Below are positions 13,201-25,500 of a stretch of DNA of 64,000 nucleotides, one piece after another. The position numbers were made by a program, and so were the translations under genes. Source of the stretch: Struthidea cinerea (taxonomy: Eukaryota; Chordata; Aves; Passeriformes; Corcoracidae). The number at the start of each line of letters is the position of its first letter. Within the stretch, counting starts at the first letter, position 1. The stretch spans positions 1 to 64,000 of the forward strand of contig VZTI01000628.1 in assembly GCA_013397865.1 (NCBI GenBank), given 5' to 3'. The notes under the pieces were generated by a model that saw nothing but the letters and a program-made list of their open reading frames with translations, did no database searches and was not told the origin of the DNA.

Positions 13201-16200
13201 AATGAGAAATCCAATACCATTGGAAGGGGTTTTCTTCCAGCATCTAGAAGCCTGGGCTTTTCCATGTTATTTGATTTCTGTATGCTGAAAAACACTATTA
13301 AAGCCTGCATATGAAACAATTCTATTGCCTCATAGGATGAAGATTTAGGGTTGTTCTTAATTAACATAAAACAGTCTAGCTTTTTGAAGGCCAAATCCAT
13401 TGGCATGGATGATTTTGTTAAAGTACACTATGTACTTTAGAGACATTTTTCTTTCTCAAGGCAAATCCCATGTAAAACTGAAGATTTTTTCCATGTATGG
13501 CACATTGCAATCCATGTCATGATCTGTATCTCAAGTGGCTGTTAACCTAAAAATAATTGATTGGGAAACAAGATGAAAGTCATTATCAGAGGGCAAGAAA
13601 ATTTCTGTCTGAGCTCCCTTCAGTAGTAAGCTTTCCTTACTACATTTTGCATTTCACTTGCAGCCTGGAGACTTTCAAAAAGATCCTCGTAACAACTGCA
13701 CCATTTATAGCTGTGTAGATGTCCACAACCAACTTATCGCTTCCACATCTGAGATTACCTGTCCAGCATTCAATGAGGAGAGCTGCAAACCTGTAAGTAA
13801 AAATGGAAAATTTACCCTCTACTCCATACATAGATTACTTCAGTTTAGTTCATCCATCTAACTAACAACAAAAGTAAAATTTAGCTCTGATGACCTTTCA
13901 TCATATTTTCTCAGTCCGAAGGGTGAAAGGTCCAGATGCATCCATGCACAGCCCTGTAGAGTGTATAAAATAAGATACCTGGGTGAGAATTCAAGGCTTA
14001 TAAGTCGTAGCTGTGTCTCAGTAGCCAAAATACTGGTCAGCACCAAGAAACTGAATCTTTGTTGACTGCTTTGTTTGGGATCCTGTCTCAGCAAGAACAA
14101 GGTTTCCTTGAATGTTACAGAAACACAAGCTGTTCAGTCAGTAGGCTGCCAGTAACACCATGCACAGTCCCCATTCAAATTACTCTCATACTGAGGACTC
14201 TGAGAAAGCATTTGTTGGAATTGTTTCTGAGGAAAAGTTGCATGATGTTAACTGTAGACTTCCTTCAAAGAATTGTTTTTATTTTCACAATCCTTTGTAA
14301 ATTGATAGATTTCAAGTCAGGAAGAGACTGTTTTCTTTGCTTATTTAGATCAATGCTACACTTTTCACTGGTTATTTCCAGCCACTGAGGAACTGCTCTC
14401 CTCAGTTTTTGGCCTTAATGCCTATTTAACATAGAAAAATAAAATAATGTATTTTTTTTCTGTTTCTTTTCTCTTTCAGGGAACTATTTCATTCTTACCT
14501 AACGGTTGTTGCAAAACCTGTAAGTATGCCAGTGTATCTGAATCAACAATACAGAGAATGAATTGTCTACTTAACCCATTTTCCAGATATATTTGTATTT
14601 AAATAGATACTTTTATATTTATATTTGTCATTCCAAGCCTTCACTGTCCAGTCACTCTGGAGAAGTTTCAAGTGAAGCAGAAAGACCACTTAAGGCAATT
14701 CTCTGAGTGCACTAGTGAAGCCCAGGGAATTCTGAGGTGTGAGGGACTTCTGGAGCTATTTCACTGAAAGAGTTTTCTGCTCTTTCCCTGTAGGTGCCCC
14801 TGTGGACAGCAGCACACCGTGCTCTGTGCGCCAAAGAAAAGACTTTATCGTCTACAATGGCTGCCGCTCCGTGGACAGAGTTGAGTTGTCTGAATGTGAA
14901 GGAACATGTGGAACCTTCTCACTGTAAGTAAACTCACAAGACAATGAGATTTAAGTCCTGGTGGCACTGAGCTTGTTTATATAAAAGGAACAATAAATAG
15001 GTAGACTACAGAATGGTAGAAGACCTGGAACTATCTGCTCCCCAAATCACAGACATAAAGTCATGGAATCTGTGACTGACTGGTTGATTTGTCTTAATAC
15101 AAAGCAGAAAAGTGTATAAAATTGCCTTGGGATTCAGAGAGCTATGATAAGGCCTATTCATCCATTAAGAGATGGCTTTGTGTCAGACTGCCTTGGCTAG
15201 GAATCATCACAGAAGAACATGGATTATTTCCTGTAATGGGAATGAGCCCACAGAGCAGCCAGACTTCAAGATTGTGGAAAAGCTGCTTCTCAAAAGTTAA
15301 CATCTAAAATGAAATACTTATGTAATTCCTTTTAAAGGAAGATTCAAACATGCACGATTTTTATACAGTGAAGCAAAGAGAAAATGAATGCTTTAGATAT
15401 GGTGTTAGTAGAGTATTTTGATTGTACATTTTTCTCTGAAATGAGGGAATATACAAAAAAGTGGCTCTAAGGAAGTGGTTATTAGGACACCTGGTAATGA
15501 GCTACTAAAACATTGGAAAAACACAGCTCTAACTCACCAAAGAAGCTGTCACTTACTGCCTATCACTGAGTCTGCCACAGTGCACCTTACATGGATGAAA
15601 ACTGATCTTTAGTATCACATGGAACTCTGATTAGCTAGGGAGTTTATTAGTAGTTTGAAATTCCTGATCCTCTTAGGGTCTTGCTGTGGTTGCTTCTACA
15701 CACAAATACAAGAAAAAGGTGGATCTTGTCACAGTTTATAGCCTGATATTGACAGGTTCTTCAGCTTAGGAAAGGTGCGTAGGAAGCTGATGAACACAAA
15801 GCTGCAAAAATACTTTGCTGTGAGATGGAAACAGAAAGAGCTGCTGCTTCCCCTTCCTGTTAACACTGCCCTGATTGGGATATACATTTTTTAATCACTG
15901 TTCTGTCAGATGAGCTTAGCACTTCCATTAGCCACAGCTGTGGCTCTTCTCACAGGAGTTCTGTACCTGATTTCACCCTCTCCTGTATGTTGGCTTCTGG
16001 CACAGAGTAACGTTGCCATTTTCGGTCTTAACAGATATTCTGCTGAGGCCAATTCTATGGACCACAGCTGCTCCTGCTGCAGAGAAACAAGGACCACTGA
16101 GAAGCACGTGGTACTGAAATGCCCTGGTGGGCACTCAATGTCACATAAGTACCTCTATGTGGAGAGGTGCAGCTGTCACGACACTGAATGCAGACAGCCA

Positions 16201-16290
16201 GAGCCCAATGAGCGGCAGAACAACGAAGAAAATGACAGGGCGAGCACTCTGAACCGGATCAAGAGAGCCATCAGCTTAACATCAAAATGA
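1051..16290 (+). CDS. MUC2: MUC2, gel-forming mucin, 3' part (5' exons lie upstream of the window)
   Basis: Nineteen coding exons join in frame with GT-AG introns: 1051-1233, 2311-4037, 5202-5376, 5934-6181, 7343-7526, 7649-7853, 8493-8671, 9303-9372, 9688-9788, 9953-9984, 10159-10333, 10951-11055, 11663-11703, 12331-12453, 12898-12996, 13664-13792, 14480-14519, 14794-14923 and 16035-16290. They total 4,202 nt, about 1,400 codons, with stop TGA at 16288. Order: PTS mucin domain, short Cys-rich module, VWD4, C8, TIL, VWC-like repeats, CTCK knot. The VWD4 stretch YQGNCTYVLVEE followed by DNFGVYIDNYHC is, from memory, nearly the same as mammalian MUC2 and unlike MUC5AC or MUC5B, which fixes the identity. 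MUC2 is the main secreted intestinal mucin: O-glycosylated on the PTS region and dimerised in the ER through the C-terminus. The N-terminal D domains are not in this window. I infer that exon phases are right because every junction preserves frame and rebuilds conserved cysteines. Confidence 0.93.
2311..4037 (+). CDS. MUC2: MUC2 large PTS (mucin-domain) exon
   Basis: 1,727 nt encoding about 575 residues of Thr/Ser/Pro-rich sequence, dense in O-glycosylation sites and free of cysteine until the last dozen residues. The acceptor is TGTCTTAAAG at 2301-2310 and the donor GAG|GTGAGT at 4037/4038. The centre, 2502 to about 3566, is a 68-residue tandem repeat (separate entry). The flanks are degenerate PTS. 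The end, KKTCTIFPNESYE, starts the Cys-rich C-terminal part. This is short for the PTS region of a gel-forming mucin, which commonly reaches thousands of residues. More repeats could be missing through assembly collapse. Confidence 0.88.
2502..3566 (+). repeat. 204-bp coding tandem repeat in the MUC2 PTS exon
   Basis: Unit starts are at 2502, 2706, 2910, 3114, 3318 and 3522, an exact 204-bp spacing. That gives five full units plus about 45 bp of a sixth. Each encodes 68 residues beginning GSTTKTTTSGPTPSRSTST and ending VSTTPFPGT. By eye units 2 to 5 are identical at every base. Unit 1 differs from them at six bases, and the partial sixth is also diverged. Degenerate edges with an identical core are typical of arrays homogenised by unequal exchange or gene conversion. 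The unit is a multiple of three, so copy-number change keeps the frame. Confidence 0.95.
5202..5376 (+). CDS. MUC2: MUC2 Cys-rich module before VWD4
   Basis: A 175-nt exon in phase 0 at its start and phase 1 at its end. It begins QGDSWWICECVKAIC and ends DEDGCCWHWECD, with a CC pair and C-x-C spacing like a von Willebrand C or related Cys-rich module. It joins the mucin domain to VWD4. The matching ovomucin exon is 55149-55326 (178 nt, same phases), which also ends with a GCCEV-type CC pair before VWD4. Confidence 0.88.
5934..7853 (+). CDS. MUC2: MUC2 VWD4 domain (three exons)
   Basis: Exons 5934-6181, 7343-7526 and 7649-7853. The domain opens CTGWGDPHYMTFDG. GDPH, coded at 5951-5962, is the family motif known in MUC2 and MUC5AC to undergo autocatalytic Asp-Pro cleavage. 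The middle exon carries VALPYKKFGVSIYESGINRVVEIPEL in two stretches typical of the VWD beta-sheet, and NNTQGQCG|TCNNNTADDC spans the second junction. The last exon ends QPCKESSICELLLG, which begins the C8 domain. The large intron 6182-7342 is AT-rich and I see no gene in it. Confidence 0.92.
8493..9788 (+). CDS. MUC2: MUC2 C8 and TIL modules
   Basis: Exons 8493-8671, 9303-9372 and 9688-9788. The first completes the C8 module (FEPCHAFVQPDKYYAACVFD, then ATCADQGACIDWR). The second and third form a trypsin-inhibitor-like module: CPPGKEYRACG, then GCFCPNGTMLYDSGVDVCVK. This arrangement follows VWD4 in MUC2, MUC5AC, MUC5B and VWF. Exon sizes 179 and 70 nt are matched exactly by ovomucin exons 58253-58431 and 59492-59561. 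Confidence 0.91.
9953..14519 (+). CDS. MUC2: MUC2 VWC-like C-terminal modules
   Basis: Eight exons: 9953-9984, 10159-10333, 10951-11055, 11663-11703, 12331-12453, 12898-12996, 13664-13792 and 14480-14519. They encode successive Cys-rich VWC-like modules with recognisable ends: CQDCICLEG to DPCCPLFTCK, CSLGFEVHS to GQCCPVHQC, VPKGVCVHENAEF, CQNCFCTND to CNTYCQPGYEL, GECCGKCVQTKC, then PGDFQKDPRNNC and NGCCKTC. The stretch IIHTADNSELILSPGDFQ resembles the corresponding human MUC2 stretch as I recall it. Introns here (up to about 690 bp) are AT-rich and contain nothing else I can identify. Confidence 0.91.
14794..16290 (+). CDS. MUC2: MUC2 C-terminal cystine knot (CTCK) and tail
   Basis: Exons 14794-14923 and 16035-16290. 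The cysteine pattern CSVRQRKDF, NGCRS, SECEGTCGTF, HSCSCCRE, LKCPGG and ERCSCHDTEC is that of the CTCK domain, which dimerises gel-forming mucins in the ER. About 40 hydrophilic residues follow, ending RIKRAISLTSK and stop TGA at 16288-16290. R-I-K-R (16255-16266) fits the furin consensus R-x-K/R-R; see findings. The intervening intron (1.1 kb) has no other gene that I can support. Confidence 0.93.
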
Positions 16291-16515
16291 AGGCAAAAAA
16301 CCCCTGGCATCATTAACTGAAAGGACTATGAACCATTCTTGACTTCCTTGACTACTTTTGAACTTTACTTTTCCCAATAACTGTATCCTGTTTGTTCTCT
16401 GATTAATTTGACCAGTGCCCTATTTATTTGTGCACAAAATAAGAACACAAATTTGTGTTCTTCCAAGTGCATAGCCTATTGGGTCCTCTTCAAATCTGCT
16501 TATTTTCTCTGAATG

Positions 16516-16521
16516 ATTAAA
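16516..16521 (+). terminator. Candidate MUC2 poly(A) signal (ATTAAA)
   Basis: ATTAAA lies 226 bp after the stop codon. It is followed within about 60 bp by a T- and GT-rich stretch (16541-16585, e.g. GTACTTATTCTTG and GAGTTTGAGTTTG) that suits a downstream element. No canonical AATAAA occurs between the stop and this point. This implies a 3' UTR of roughly 250 nt. Confidence 0.55.
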
Positions 16522-19500
16522 AGCACATTTCAAAAAGCATGGCTTTTGTACTTATTCTTGTACTCTCTTGATGAGTTTGAGTTTGAAGAGAGAAGAAAAG
16601 GTCTTTTACAAGTTATAGGAAGTCAAGTGATTTCCTAAATTTTTGGGGTATCTACTCCTGGCTCCATAAAAACTGATCAGATTGTGCTGTTCAGAAGACC
16701 CAATCTGTAAGGTGGAAGAGAAGTTGATGATGTCTGCCAGAACAAAGCCAAAGATGAATAGTCATCATGCAGTGATTCAGATGACTTGGAGAAACTTCTA
16801 GTTCAGCACCAGATCTTATTTTAGCAGGGCTCTGTATGTTAGAACTGTCTCAGTTCATCACAACTATGTATTTTCACTAAAAATGTAGTCCCTCAGCCAT
16901 GTGAAGTTCACTCACAGTGCTTTCAGAATGTAAAATTACTACTGTAGTAAGAGTTCTCCAAATTCCAACATTTGCAAAACAGATGCCCATCACTAAGCTA
17001 GTAACCCTAGGCTTCCTCTGCAGAAAATGGAAAGCAATAGCCATTTTTGATATTAATTTGTCTCACAACAAAGGACATATCTAAAGGAGTGCCTGTTTAT
17101 CTTATTGTAAGGGGAGCTGAAGCAGGTAACTGGAAGATGTTTATTTCTCTTGAATCATCTTAGAGTACAATGAGGGTAAACCACACCTGTTGTAGCGAAA
17201 AAAAAAATGCTTTTGGTTTTATTTTGTCTCCATTAATGAAATCTTTATTGGCAATAGCCAACCTCAATATTGGCATCTTTGCTACCTAAAGGATTGGTGG
17301 CACCATTTTCTGCTACTAGTAGCCTGTCAATTGTGCTGCAGCTTAAAAGGCAGATAAGATTTTTGCCTTTTTATAAGATTGATAAGAATGTGCAGAAAAT
17401 GAAACTGCAGATTTTTTTCAGCATTACAATACTATGATTGGAGAGCAGATTTCTCTGGAGTTGGAGAGGTAGCTGATATAACAAGAAGGAAGTTTTGTCA
17501 GTTTACAGAGCAAGCTGCAGAACTAATGAAGCCTGGTTTCTGCTTTAGTATGGGTTTCTCAGGATTTCTATCTCTATGTTCATTGTAAGATGCAACTGAG
17601 AGTTTTCTCCCAGGGCACTGACAAGGTCACTCTCCTCTGTGGATTCTTTGTTATCCAACAATTTCTGTGCTGACACTAAAACCATTCATTTCCTTGAGCC
17701 TTTTGCAAAAACTGCTTTTCTCAAAATCTGTTGGCATTTAGCTGTCTTTGAGATTTCCATTTTTGCAGTTAAATTTGGCTGAAGTCAGCAAATAAATTCC
17801 AGAGATGGATACAAGCTGTGATCAAATCTGCCTTGTTTCCTATGAAAAAGAGATAAAATATTACTAGGCAAAAGTGGCATTTTGCTGCACACTGTATTTA
17901 CATTGAAACAGAAAATCCTCCTTGCTTCATTTGTTTTTCATTTGGTCTGTAGTTTGCACGGGCTCCTTCTGTCCCTTCTAGTGATGGGCAAACTACTTCT
18001 TAATGAGGAAGTTTAAAGATCCTGGATTAAAGTCAGTAAGGCTGCAGATTTCGGCTTCACCACTGCAGGGCAGTCTATGGCTAAGAATGTAAAGTCACTT
18101 CCTACCAAAAAAGCAAGCTGCCTTGAAAGGGAGTTTCTATTTCATCACGTAGAGGGTTTTCTCTCAGAAGAATGAATGCTGATCTCTCCCCACAGACATT
18201 TAGATGCTCTTAGTAAGCACTGGACAGGAGTTATTTTGACAGGAATTTACACGCACGCACGAGGTGTTGTTTGTCACAGTGCTCTGGGTTACAGCAGCCC
18301 TCTCAGTTCTGGTGCCGGGTCAGTGCTACCCATAAGCAGGTTCACAAGCACATGCTGTCACAGAATTCTTACTTACAAGTGCTTGGCAGTTCTGGGTCAC
18401 ACTGTACATGTCAAACCTCCACCCCCTTCTGCACTCTTAGTCACCTCAGAACTTTGCGGTTCAGTTTGCACCTGCATTTCCAGTGGAACTAGATGACAAA
18501 ATTGAACAGATTAAACTTTCTCCAGTGGAGAAATCCACCAATAGTATTTGGGAGAGAAAGGAAGAAAAGAAGCCTTAATCGTGTATCCCTACAAAGAGTA
18601 GTAGTGGCAGTTAGCAGCACTTTTGCTCCCCTCCACAACACTCTTGGAAGTAAATTGAGATCTGTATTGTCTGATTCCAGGAAGCATTTTGTTTCTTAAG
18701 TAAAAGCTATTGGGTCTGCAGGCCACAAATCCTGGAAAACCCAGGAAAAAACTGAAGAAATATCTCTCATCACCCTCTCTGAAAGGGTGATGTCAGCCCA
18801 TTAGAGACTCGGGAGATTGTGGAACCTTCGGATCCCATTGTCTTCCAGGCAGGACCTACCACAAAGGACCCTGGCAGCTTCATAAAAAAAATTAGTGCTG
18901 GAAAGGAATGGGCTTGACTCTATCCTCAAAGAATGACTCTACTCTCCAGGAACTGCCTTGTCTCCTGGACTGTAGCAAAAAGTGAGCAGTAGCAAGAGCC
19001 CACGTCTTGTCTCCATGCCTGAGTCCTGTGTTCATCTCCTCTAGACTTTCTGTCTAGCCTCCCACTTTCATGGGTGGCGAGGAGTTTCTTTTTGGTTTGT
19101 TTCTTTTCCTTCCTCTCCCAGTACTTAACAGTTCTAGTTTTGCCTTGAAAAATGGGGAAGCCTTCTTGGAAGACAAGTAGGACTTCCAACCACATAGCCT
19201 TTGAAGGCACCAAAACCCAAGGTCCCAGCTCCTGCTGTCCAAGAACACATGGGTTTCATTCCCAGTTGTAGTCTTCTCCAAGATAGTTCGAATCTCAAAC
19301 AATTTCCTTGTAGTTACCTGGAGATGCACTGGAAACTCGGTGTTGTTCACAGGACTCTTCAGCACCACAGTAAGAAATTCCATCTGCATTTAAAATGGAG
19401 TTCATGGAAGATTTGCTGATAAAGTGAGCACAGTTGTTTTATGAAGTATTACTGGACAAGTGTTTTGAGAACACCAGGAGCAGAAAGGAAAATACTTGTT

Positions 19501-22500
19501 GGGAATATGGAAAAATCACTGCTGCTATCTGAGGTGAGGCAGATGGGATTCAGAAAGAGGGGAAAAGCCACATGCAAACAAAGAAGAATTCTTCCCAAAA
19601 TAATACAAGGTGGGGTTTCTGATCTAATAACTACCTTGTTTTCTGATCTAACTATGTTCTATAATAGTATTATTTTGTGCTGCGGGAGAGGAAGGGTAAG
19701 ATAAAATTTTCAGTGTGTTTACTGTTTGAGTGTACTTTGCTAAACCACACTTCACTGAACTAAGCACATGCAACTCTGCACATAAACCCCAGTGAAAGGA
19801 CTTCAGCAAAGGCAAAGCCCTAAGTAAATAATCGTGCAGTTACTGTGCTTGTTATACACGGTTGCACTTGTCTAGAAAAGCAAACTCAGATACCGGGAAA
19901 AGACAGAAATAGAATTAAAAACTCTGAGATCATAGGAAAGAAAATTCTTGTGAATTTTAGGTCTGACAAAAGCTGAAATACATTTAAATAACTGTAACAT
20001 TGATATACAAATTCTGAAATTTCATCTCCCAGCAGAAGATTGAAGGGGCATGGGGGTATTTTAAGGCAGAACAAGTTCTTAAAGTTGAGCAGCCCTCTTC
20101 CAGGGCCAAATTTCCAAAATTACCTAAATCTTTTCAGGCTACCACAAACAGCTGTGTTCTTAACTGGCAACCTCCCAGACTAAGGTCCAAACAGGTCCAA
20201 GCAGGCTACCTAAGCCATATTTCCATCACTAATATGGAAAATCCCATAAGTTCTTTTTCAGCATCACCCTTCTAAAATCTGTTATGTTCAAACGTTCCTT
20301 TAATGTTCCAGTTTTTCAGCTTTCTTATGTGAAATGCTTGAATTCTTTTCACAAACTAGTCTCTACAACAGTGAAAAACACCCCTGTGATGCTTTCATTA
20401 CCCCAAGACTTTGACAAAACTCAAGCAGAGAGAAAGTGGCAGAGCTGGTGCTGAGAAGGAGCACCTGTGCTCCATGCAGCTTTCTTTTAAGCAGTAACAA
20501 AAGGCAACAGGAACAGTGATCAAGGAATGTGGCTTTACACAGTGCCTGTGACCTGACACAGCAGTTAAATTTCAATAGCCTGTCCCTTTGGACTAGTGTA
20601 GCTGAGCATTCTTGCCCTTTTTTGGCAGAATCTATGGAATCTGTATGATCATTGTTCTCCTTAGAAATACAGGGAGTCTGAGCAAAATGTAAGGGCAGGT
20701 AGTTCTTGGGTGGCTAATTCTACCTTCCACAACATGCTAAGCAGAGGCCTGGGGAAAACTGTGTCCCCTTTGCCTTGGTTTTCCTATCTCTGGGTAAACA
20801 TTCAAATTTAGAAGAAAATTGGTATTCAGCCACCTACAAAACTGCTTTGGTTTTAGTGGTTGCTTTGTTCAAGGCAGGGCAATCTCTGGAACTTGGATGA
20901 CAGAGAACTTAGCTGCTACTGCAAAATATTACAGTTCATGCTGGAAGGCTCTCAGTGTCAGGAGTCCAGTAGAAATAGTCTGACAGAGTTTTAGATTGGA
21001 TTAACAGGGACATAGTTTAAGTCCAATTTAGAAAAAAAACCCAAACACAGATAAGGTTGCTTAGTTTCCCACCTTAACTTGTTCTCTGCCCCATGTCTTA
21101 AAGGCCTTTCTTTTGGCTTTGCAGTAACCTTCAGTCATGGTGGACATGGTTACTGGGTATGTAGTTTCATATAATTTCTAGGTTATAGAGACTTCAGTAT
21201 TAAGCATGCAGTGGTCTCTTCTGAATTATCTTGGCACCCAGGAAATAAGAAACTGCTTTTTTAATAAAGAGGTAGAATCTGCTCTAGCCTAAACCCCATA
21301 AAGTTCAAATTATTAAAGCAGAAAATTCACATGCTTCCCTTTGTTCTGCTACCTCATAATTTTCCACCAGGAAGGCTGTTTAAAGAAAAACCTTTCAAGT
21401 AGAAAATCTCAAGGGCCCAACCTCATGACGAGACGATTTTCTACGCAAGGAGTCTCTCTTATGTGAGGAAGTGCCAATAGGTCAAAGAGACCTGTGTGCA
21501 CGAACACCAATCAGCCATGTCATGACTCCTTGTACATGGGTTTTGAAAGATCTACATCTTCTTAAAGAAAAACAAAAAAGAGCAGCTGAACTCATTCTTG
21601 CAAATGGGAATAACTAATGTCCTTGATTTGCTCATGAAAAGTCAAGGACCCCTATGGCGAGATGAGAGGTTAAGGAGCTTTGTGTCCATTCTAAGGCAAA
21701 ACGTAAGAAAACATCCAACCACCTCCTACCAAAATTAAAATACTGAAAGCATTCTTCATGTATTTTAATGGACAATTAATGACAGATACCCATTCCCTCC
21801 TTTCCCACTACTTGCTACAGACCACCTTATACTTAATGACATCTGTTTCAAACTGTGTGGTAGACATAAATCTGATGGATCAAATAAACCTTTAAAGTAA
21901 CTTTCCTAAATTCTGTGATATCATGCAAAGGATTAAAAAGGATAATCCATGCTGTTCTTGAATTCTACTGGCAATTCAGAATGTACAAGTGATCGTTATG
22001 ACTACCAGTTATGTAAAGTATTTTGCCAAATTCAGTTCGGATGTTTTTTATCATGTGGATTATTGGCACAAAATGCCTGACACCAAATGAAATGTTTTCC
22101 TAGCTAACATTATTTTTTTAACAAAGCACACATAATTTCTCTAGAGTTATTATCCAGGCAGTGCTTGTAAAACACCATCTTAGAGTGGATACTCATTTCA
22201 AGAAGCAGTACCAGTTGTGCCTGAAATGAACTGGATTGTTAGAGGATTTCTAAGCTGAACCTCCCCAGTGCTTGGACTGATCCAGGATGGGCATAACTCT
22301 TTACAGTATGTATGGAATCACCTTATGACTGAAGGATATGATACAAATGCAACTGCCAGACTTCAGTACAGTAGCTGGCTATGAAGGGCATTAATGCACC
22401 AGATGCCTCCTATTTGAGTGTGTCTTTTATCAAGTTTGTAGCAAAAATATGTTTTTGTGAGTCACTGGTGTATTACATTAGCTTCATGATGGCTTATCTT

Positions 22501-25500
22501 TGGTGAGTCAGTGGTGATAAAGAAGCTGAGTTAATATTTACCTATTGTATTTACTAAAATCACATACCCTTTAATGGCAAATGATCCATGAAATGGGCTG
22601 TAAAGGGGCCAAGAGGAATTGTTCTTTTTGCTAATACAGCTGCAGAAGAGGGAAGGCCTCTTATCCTGCAGGGTCCAATAAAGGGAAGAGTTATTAATCC
22701 CAGTATGTCACTGCAGGGGGAATAGTTACAACTTGCTTGCCAATAGCAATGATTCAGTGGTAAGTGATCAACACAGTCTGTAAGCTCCCTGTCAGTCTGC
22801 ATTTCCTTCTGAAAAGCTTCCATGTACTTCTTCTGAAAACCTCAGTGTTTCCACGCTTGAATATAAAAACTTCATTTGAATGCAAATATCCTTCCCCTGA
22901 CAGTAGCCCTGAAATCATTGCAGAGGATTGAAGCAACCAGTGATTTCTAAGGAGTGTAGCCCGCAATATCTGTGGAGAAGCCAGAAGCAGCAGCTCTGGT
23001 TAGTCATTGGCAGAAACTCTGCTCCCCAAGAAATGGCAAAGGAATGGCACAAATGACAGAGCAGACAAGCAGAGGTAAGAAAATGGCTAGGTACAGAGCA
23101 AGAGCACTGCGTTTCCTGTTTCTCTGAGTAGAGTTTTGCTCTTGCTTTTCTCAGGGAAGGATCCCAGATGGCTGATACTACTGTCTCTGCTGAGTAGAGC
23201 ATAAGTGGATGTTGGTTCAATGAATCACTTTTTTATTCTATCTGTTCCTTGAATAGTTTTAACATGTGCTGTTCATGTTCTTCCCAGGCCCCTGAGTGCT
23301 AAGTGGGGCTTACAGGGGGAAATCATGCCTTAGCTCATTCTTCCTGTCCATCCTTGCATTCCCTTGAATCACCCCATATGTAGAACACAAAGGACTGGAA
23401 GCTGCAGAAGTCAACCTCAGTATGTCATCAAAGAACTAGTCCAACCTGAGCTATCTTTGGTAAGTAGTTAATATGTGGTTCCTGCTGCTTTTGTGCAGCT
23501 CAGTGGGAATAAAGGGGTTTTTCTCCAGAGTCAGGAATCATACTCCTAGAGTCTGATTCTTCCTTCTACTCTCATACCAAAATGAACGAAATAGCTGCTT
23601 TGATTGCCTGGGTGGGAATTGGAAAGGAAGAGGATAGTGATTGAAAAATCATGGACTTAATCTCAGCACAGTTCTGCATTTGGATTTTGACACTAACTTT
23701 GACTTTGGAAAATTAATGTCTTTCAGTTATCCACTTTTACCTTCAACTAAGCTTTCTTAGTCTATATGTGTGGTCTACTGACCTATGTGCTTTTCCTCCT
23801 GGGCTTCACAGCACTTCCCCACACCTGCCATTAGCCCTGTCCTGTGGCCTGAACAAGAACTCAGTTTGAAAATTACCATAAGAATCTGCTGAATTTGAGT
23901 GTTGCTATTGCACTGTATTCAATTTCAGATCGTCCTCATATCTCCAATGTTATATTCTCCTGGTTAGGTTTATCTACTAGATATTCTCCTAGTTTACTTT
24001 GCATTTGGACAGAGACCAGGAGGGAAGATGTGTTGTGATGTGATTAAAAGGAAAAGCAGCAACAGTCCATGACTTCCATCACCAGTGCCATAAAGACTGT
24101 TGGTTCTGTATTCTGGCCAAAATGGCAGGGCTTCAAGAACAGACTTTACCTTCCAATAGCGCCCTGCCTCAAGTGAGACTGACAATAGAATTAATGGGAC
24201 ACGGACAGTGGCAAAGGGGTAACACGAACTCATGTTTCATGTCCTGCACAATGCTCTCGCATGCTGGTGCGGAGTTTTCTTTAGAGCAAGGGCAGCAGCA
24301 AATCTTCGTCTGGCAGACGCTGTCACCTGCAGTTCTGGAAAGCACCTTGTACCTGTGTAGGGCAGCAGCTGAAGGGAGCAGTGGGCCAGCTTCGGGACAC
24401 TCCACTTTGGCAATAGCACGAAGCTTGGTAAAGCAGTGAGCGAGACCCTGTTCCCACGGCCCAGCTTGCTGCCTGCCAACCAGATAAAAGGCATTCATAT
24501 TCCCCAGTGCATGGGCAGGCTTGACCTGAGGCCTTGCAACAGGGGGGAAACCTATGTCCACCTTAAACTGTATTTGTGCCCACTTACTTCTGACAATCAC
24601 TCTGGCTTTAGTGTATTCCCAAAGGGGTATGGAGCAGCTAGAAGTGTGGGAATGTCTGTTATCCGTGTTTGCTTTGCTGGAACTAGGTGAGAGGCTTCCT
24701 CTCTTGTCAGGAGCAGTTCCCCAACGGCATGGATGAGGTGAAGAAATGCAAGCTCAGTTTGTGTCAACAAAGCAAGTAAATCTGTAGAAGGGACTCTAAA
24801 ATTACTGAAATCAAACTCTCTGACAGGATGTCCTACAATAGACTGCAGAGCTCATGACTGAGCCCACTGGATTTTTAATGGTATGTGGTAGGGTATTAAA
24901 GTACTTTGAGAGCACCAAGGGACCCTTTTGCAGCAGCATAATTTAAGTGGTGAAGGAATGAACTGTGGTCTACATTGTGATGGGCACTGCTCCCTTGGGC
25001 ACAATGTTTGGAGAATCCACCACCTCTGTGTGCATAAAGAATAAATTAACTCCCCATGACTGACTGGTGTGATTAAATCCCATTTGTACAGTTGAGGTGA
25101 GAATTTTTGCACTTTTGATTTTTTTCCTGGTCTATTGAAGCAGTAATTCTGTCCTTTTTTTGGTAAGATATTTTGGATACACTTCTTAAAGGACAGTGCC
25201 CTCCTGCCAAAAGATTTTGCTCTAAATAAACCATGCATTATGCCTGACCTGATAATACTTTTTGCTCTGTTTAGAAGCCACCATTAAAGCTAGTAGAGGT
25301 AACAAACACATTTTCTTGTGCTGGGGGACTCTGCTGATGTGCAAGACAGAGAAAAACTCTGAAAGAGGTCAGTGATTGCTTGTAACTAATCAGATGTTAT
25401 AAAAAATAAAAACTATTGCTGACAAAGAAATAACAACTACAGGAGGAGGGTGAGGGGACCTAATTTCAAAAGAGGAAATTAGAAACAGACAGCTCTCTGT

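Noticed and set aside
15910..16034. In-frame ATG upstream of the last MUC2 exon with a hydrophobic, signal-like start
   Set aside because: The hydrophobic residues come from the pyrimidine-rich intron sequence before the acceptor. The frame is open by chance, half a CTCK would make no sense alone, and no promoter is visible.
18176..18496. 106-codon plus-strand frame in the intergenic region
   Set aside because: No recognisable domain, composition like surrounding non-coding DNA, overlapping open frames in another register, and no splice or promoter context.
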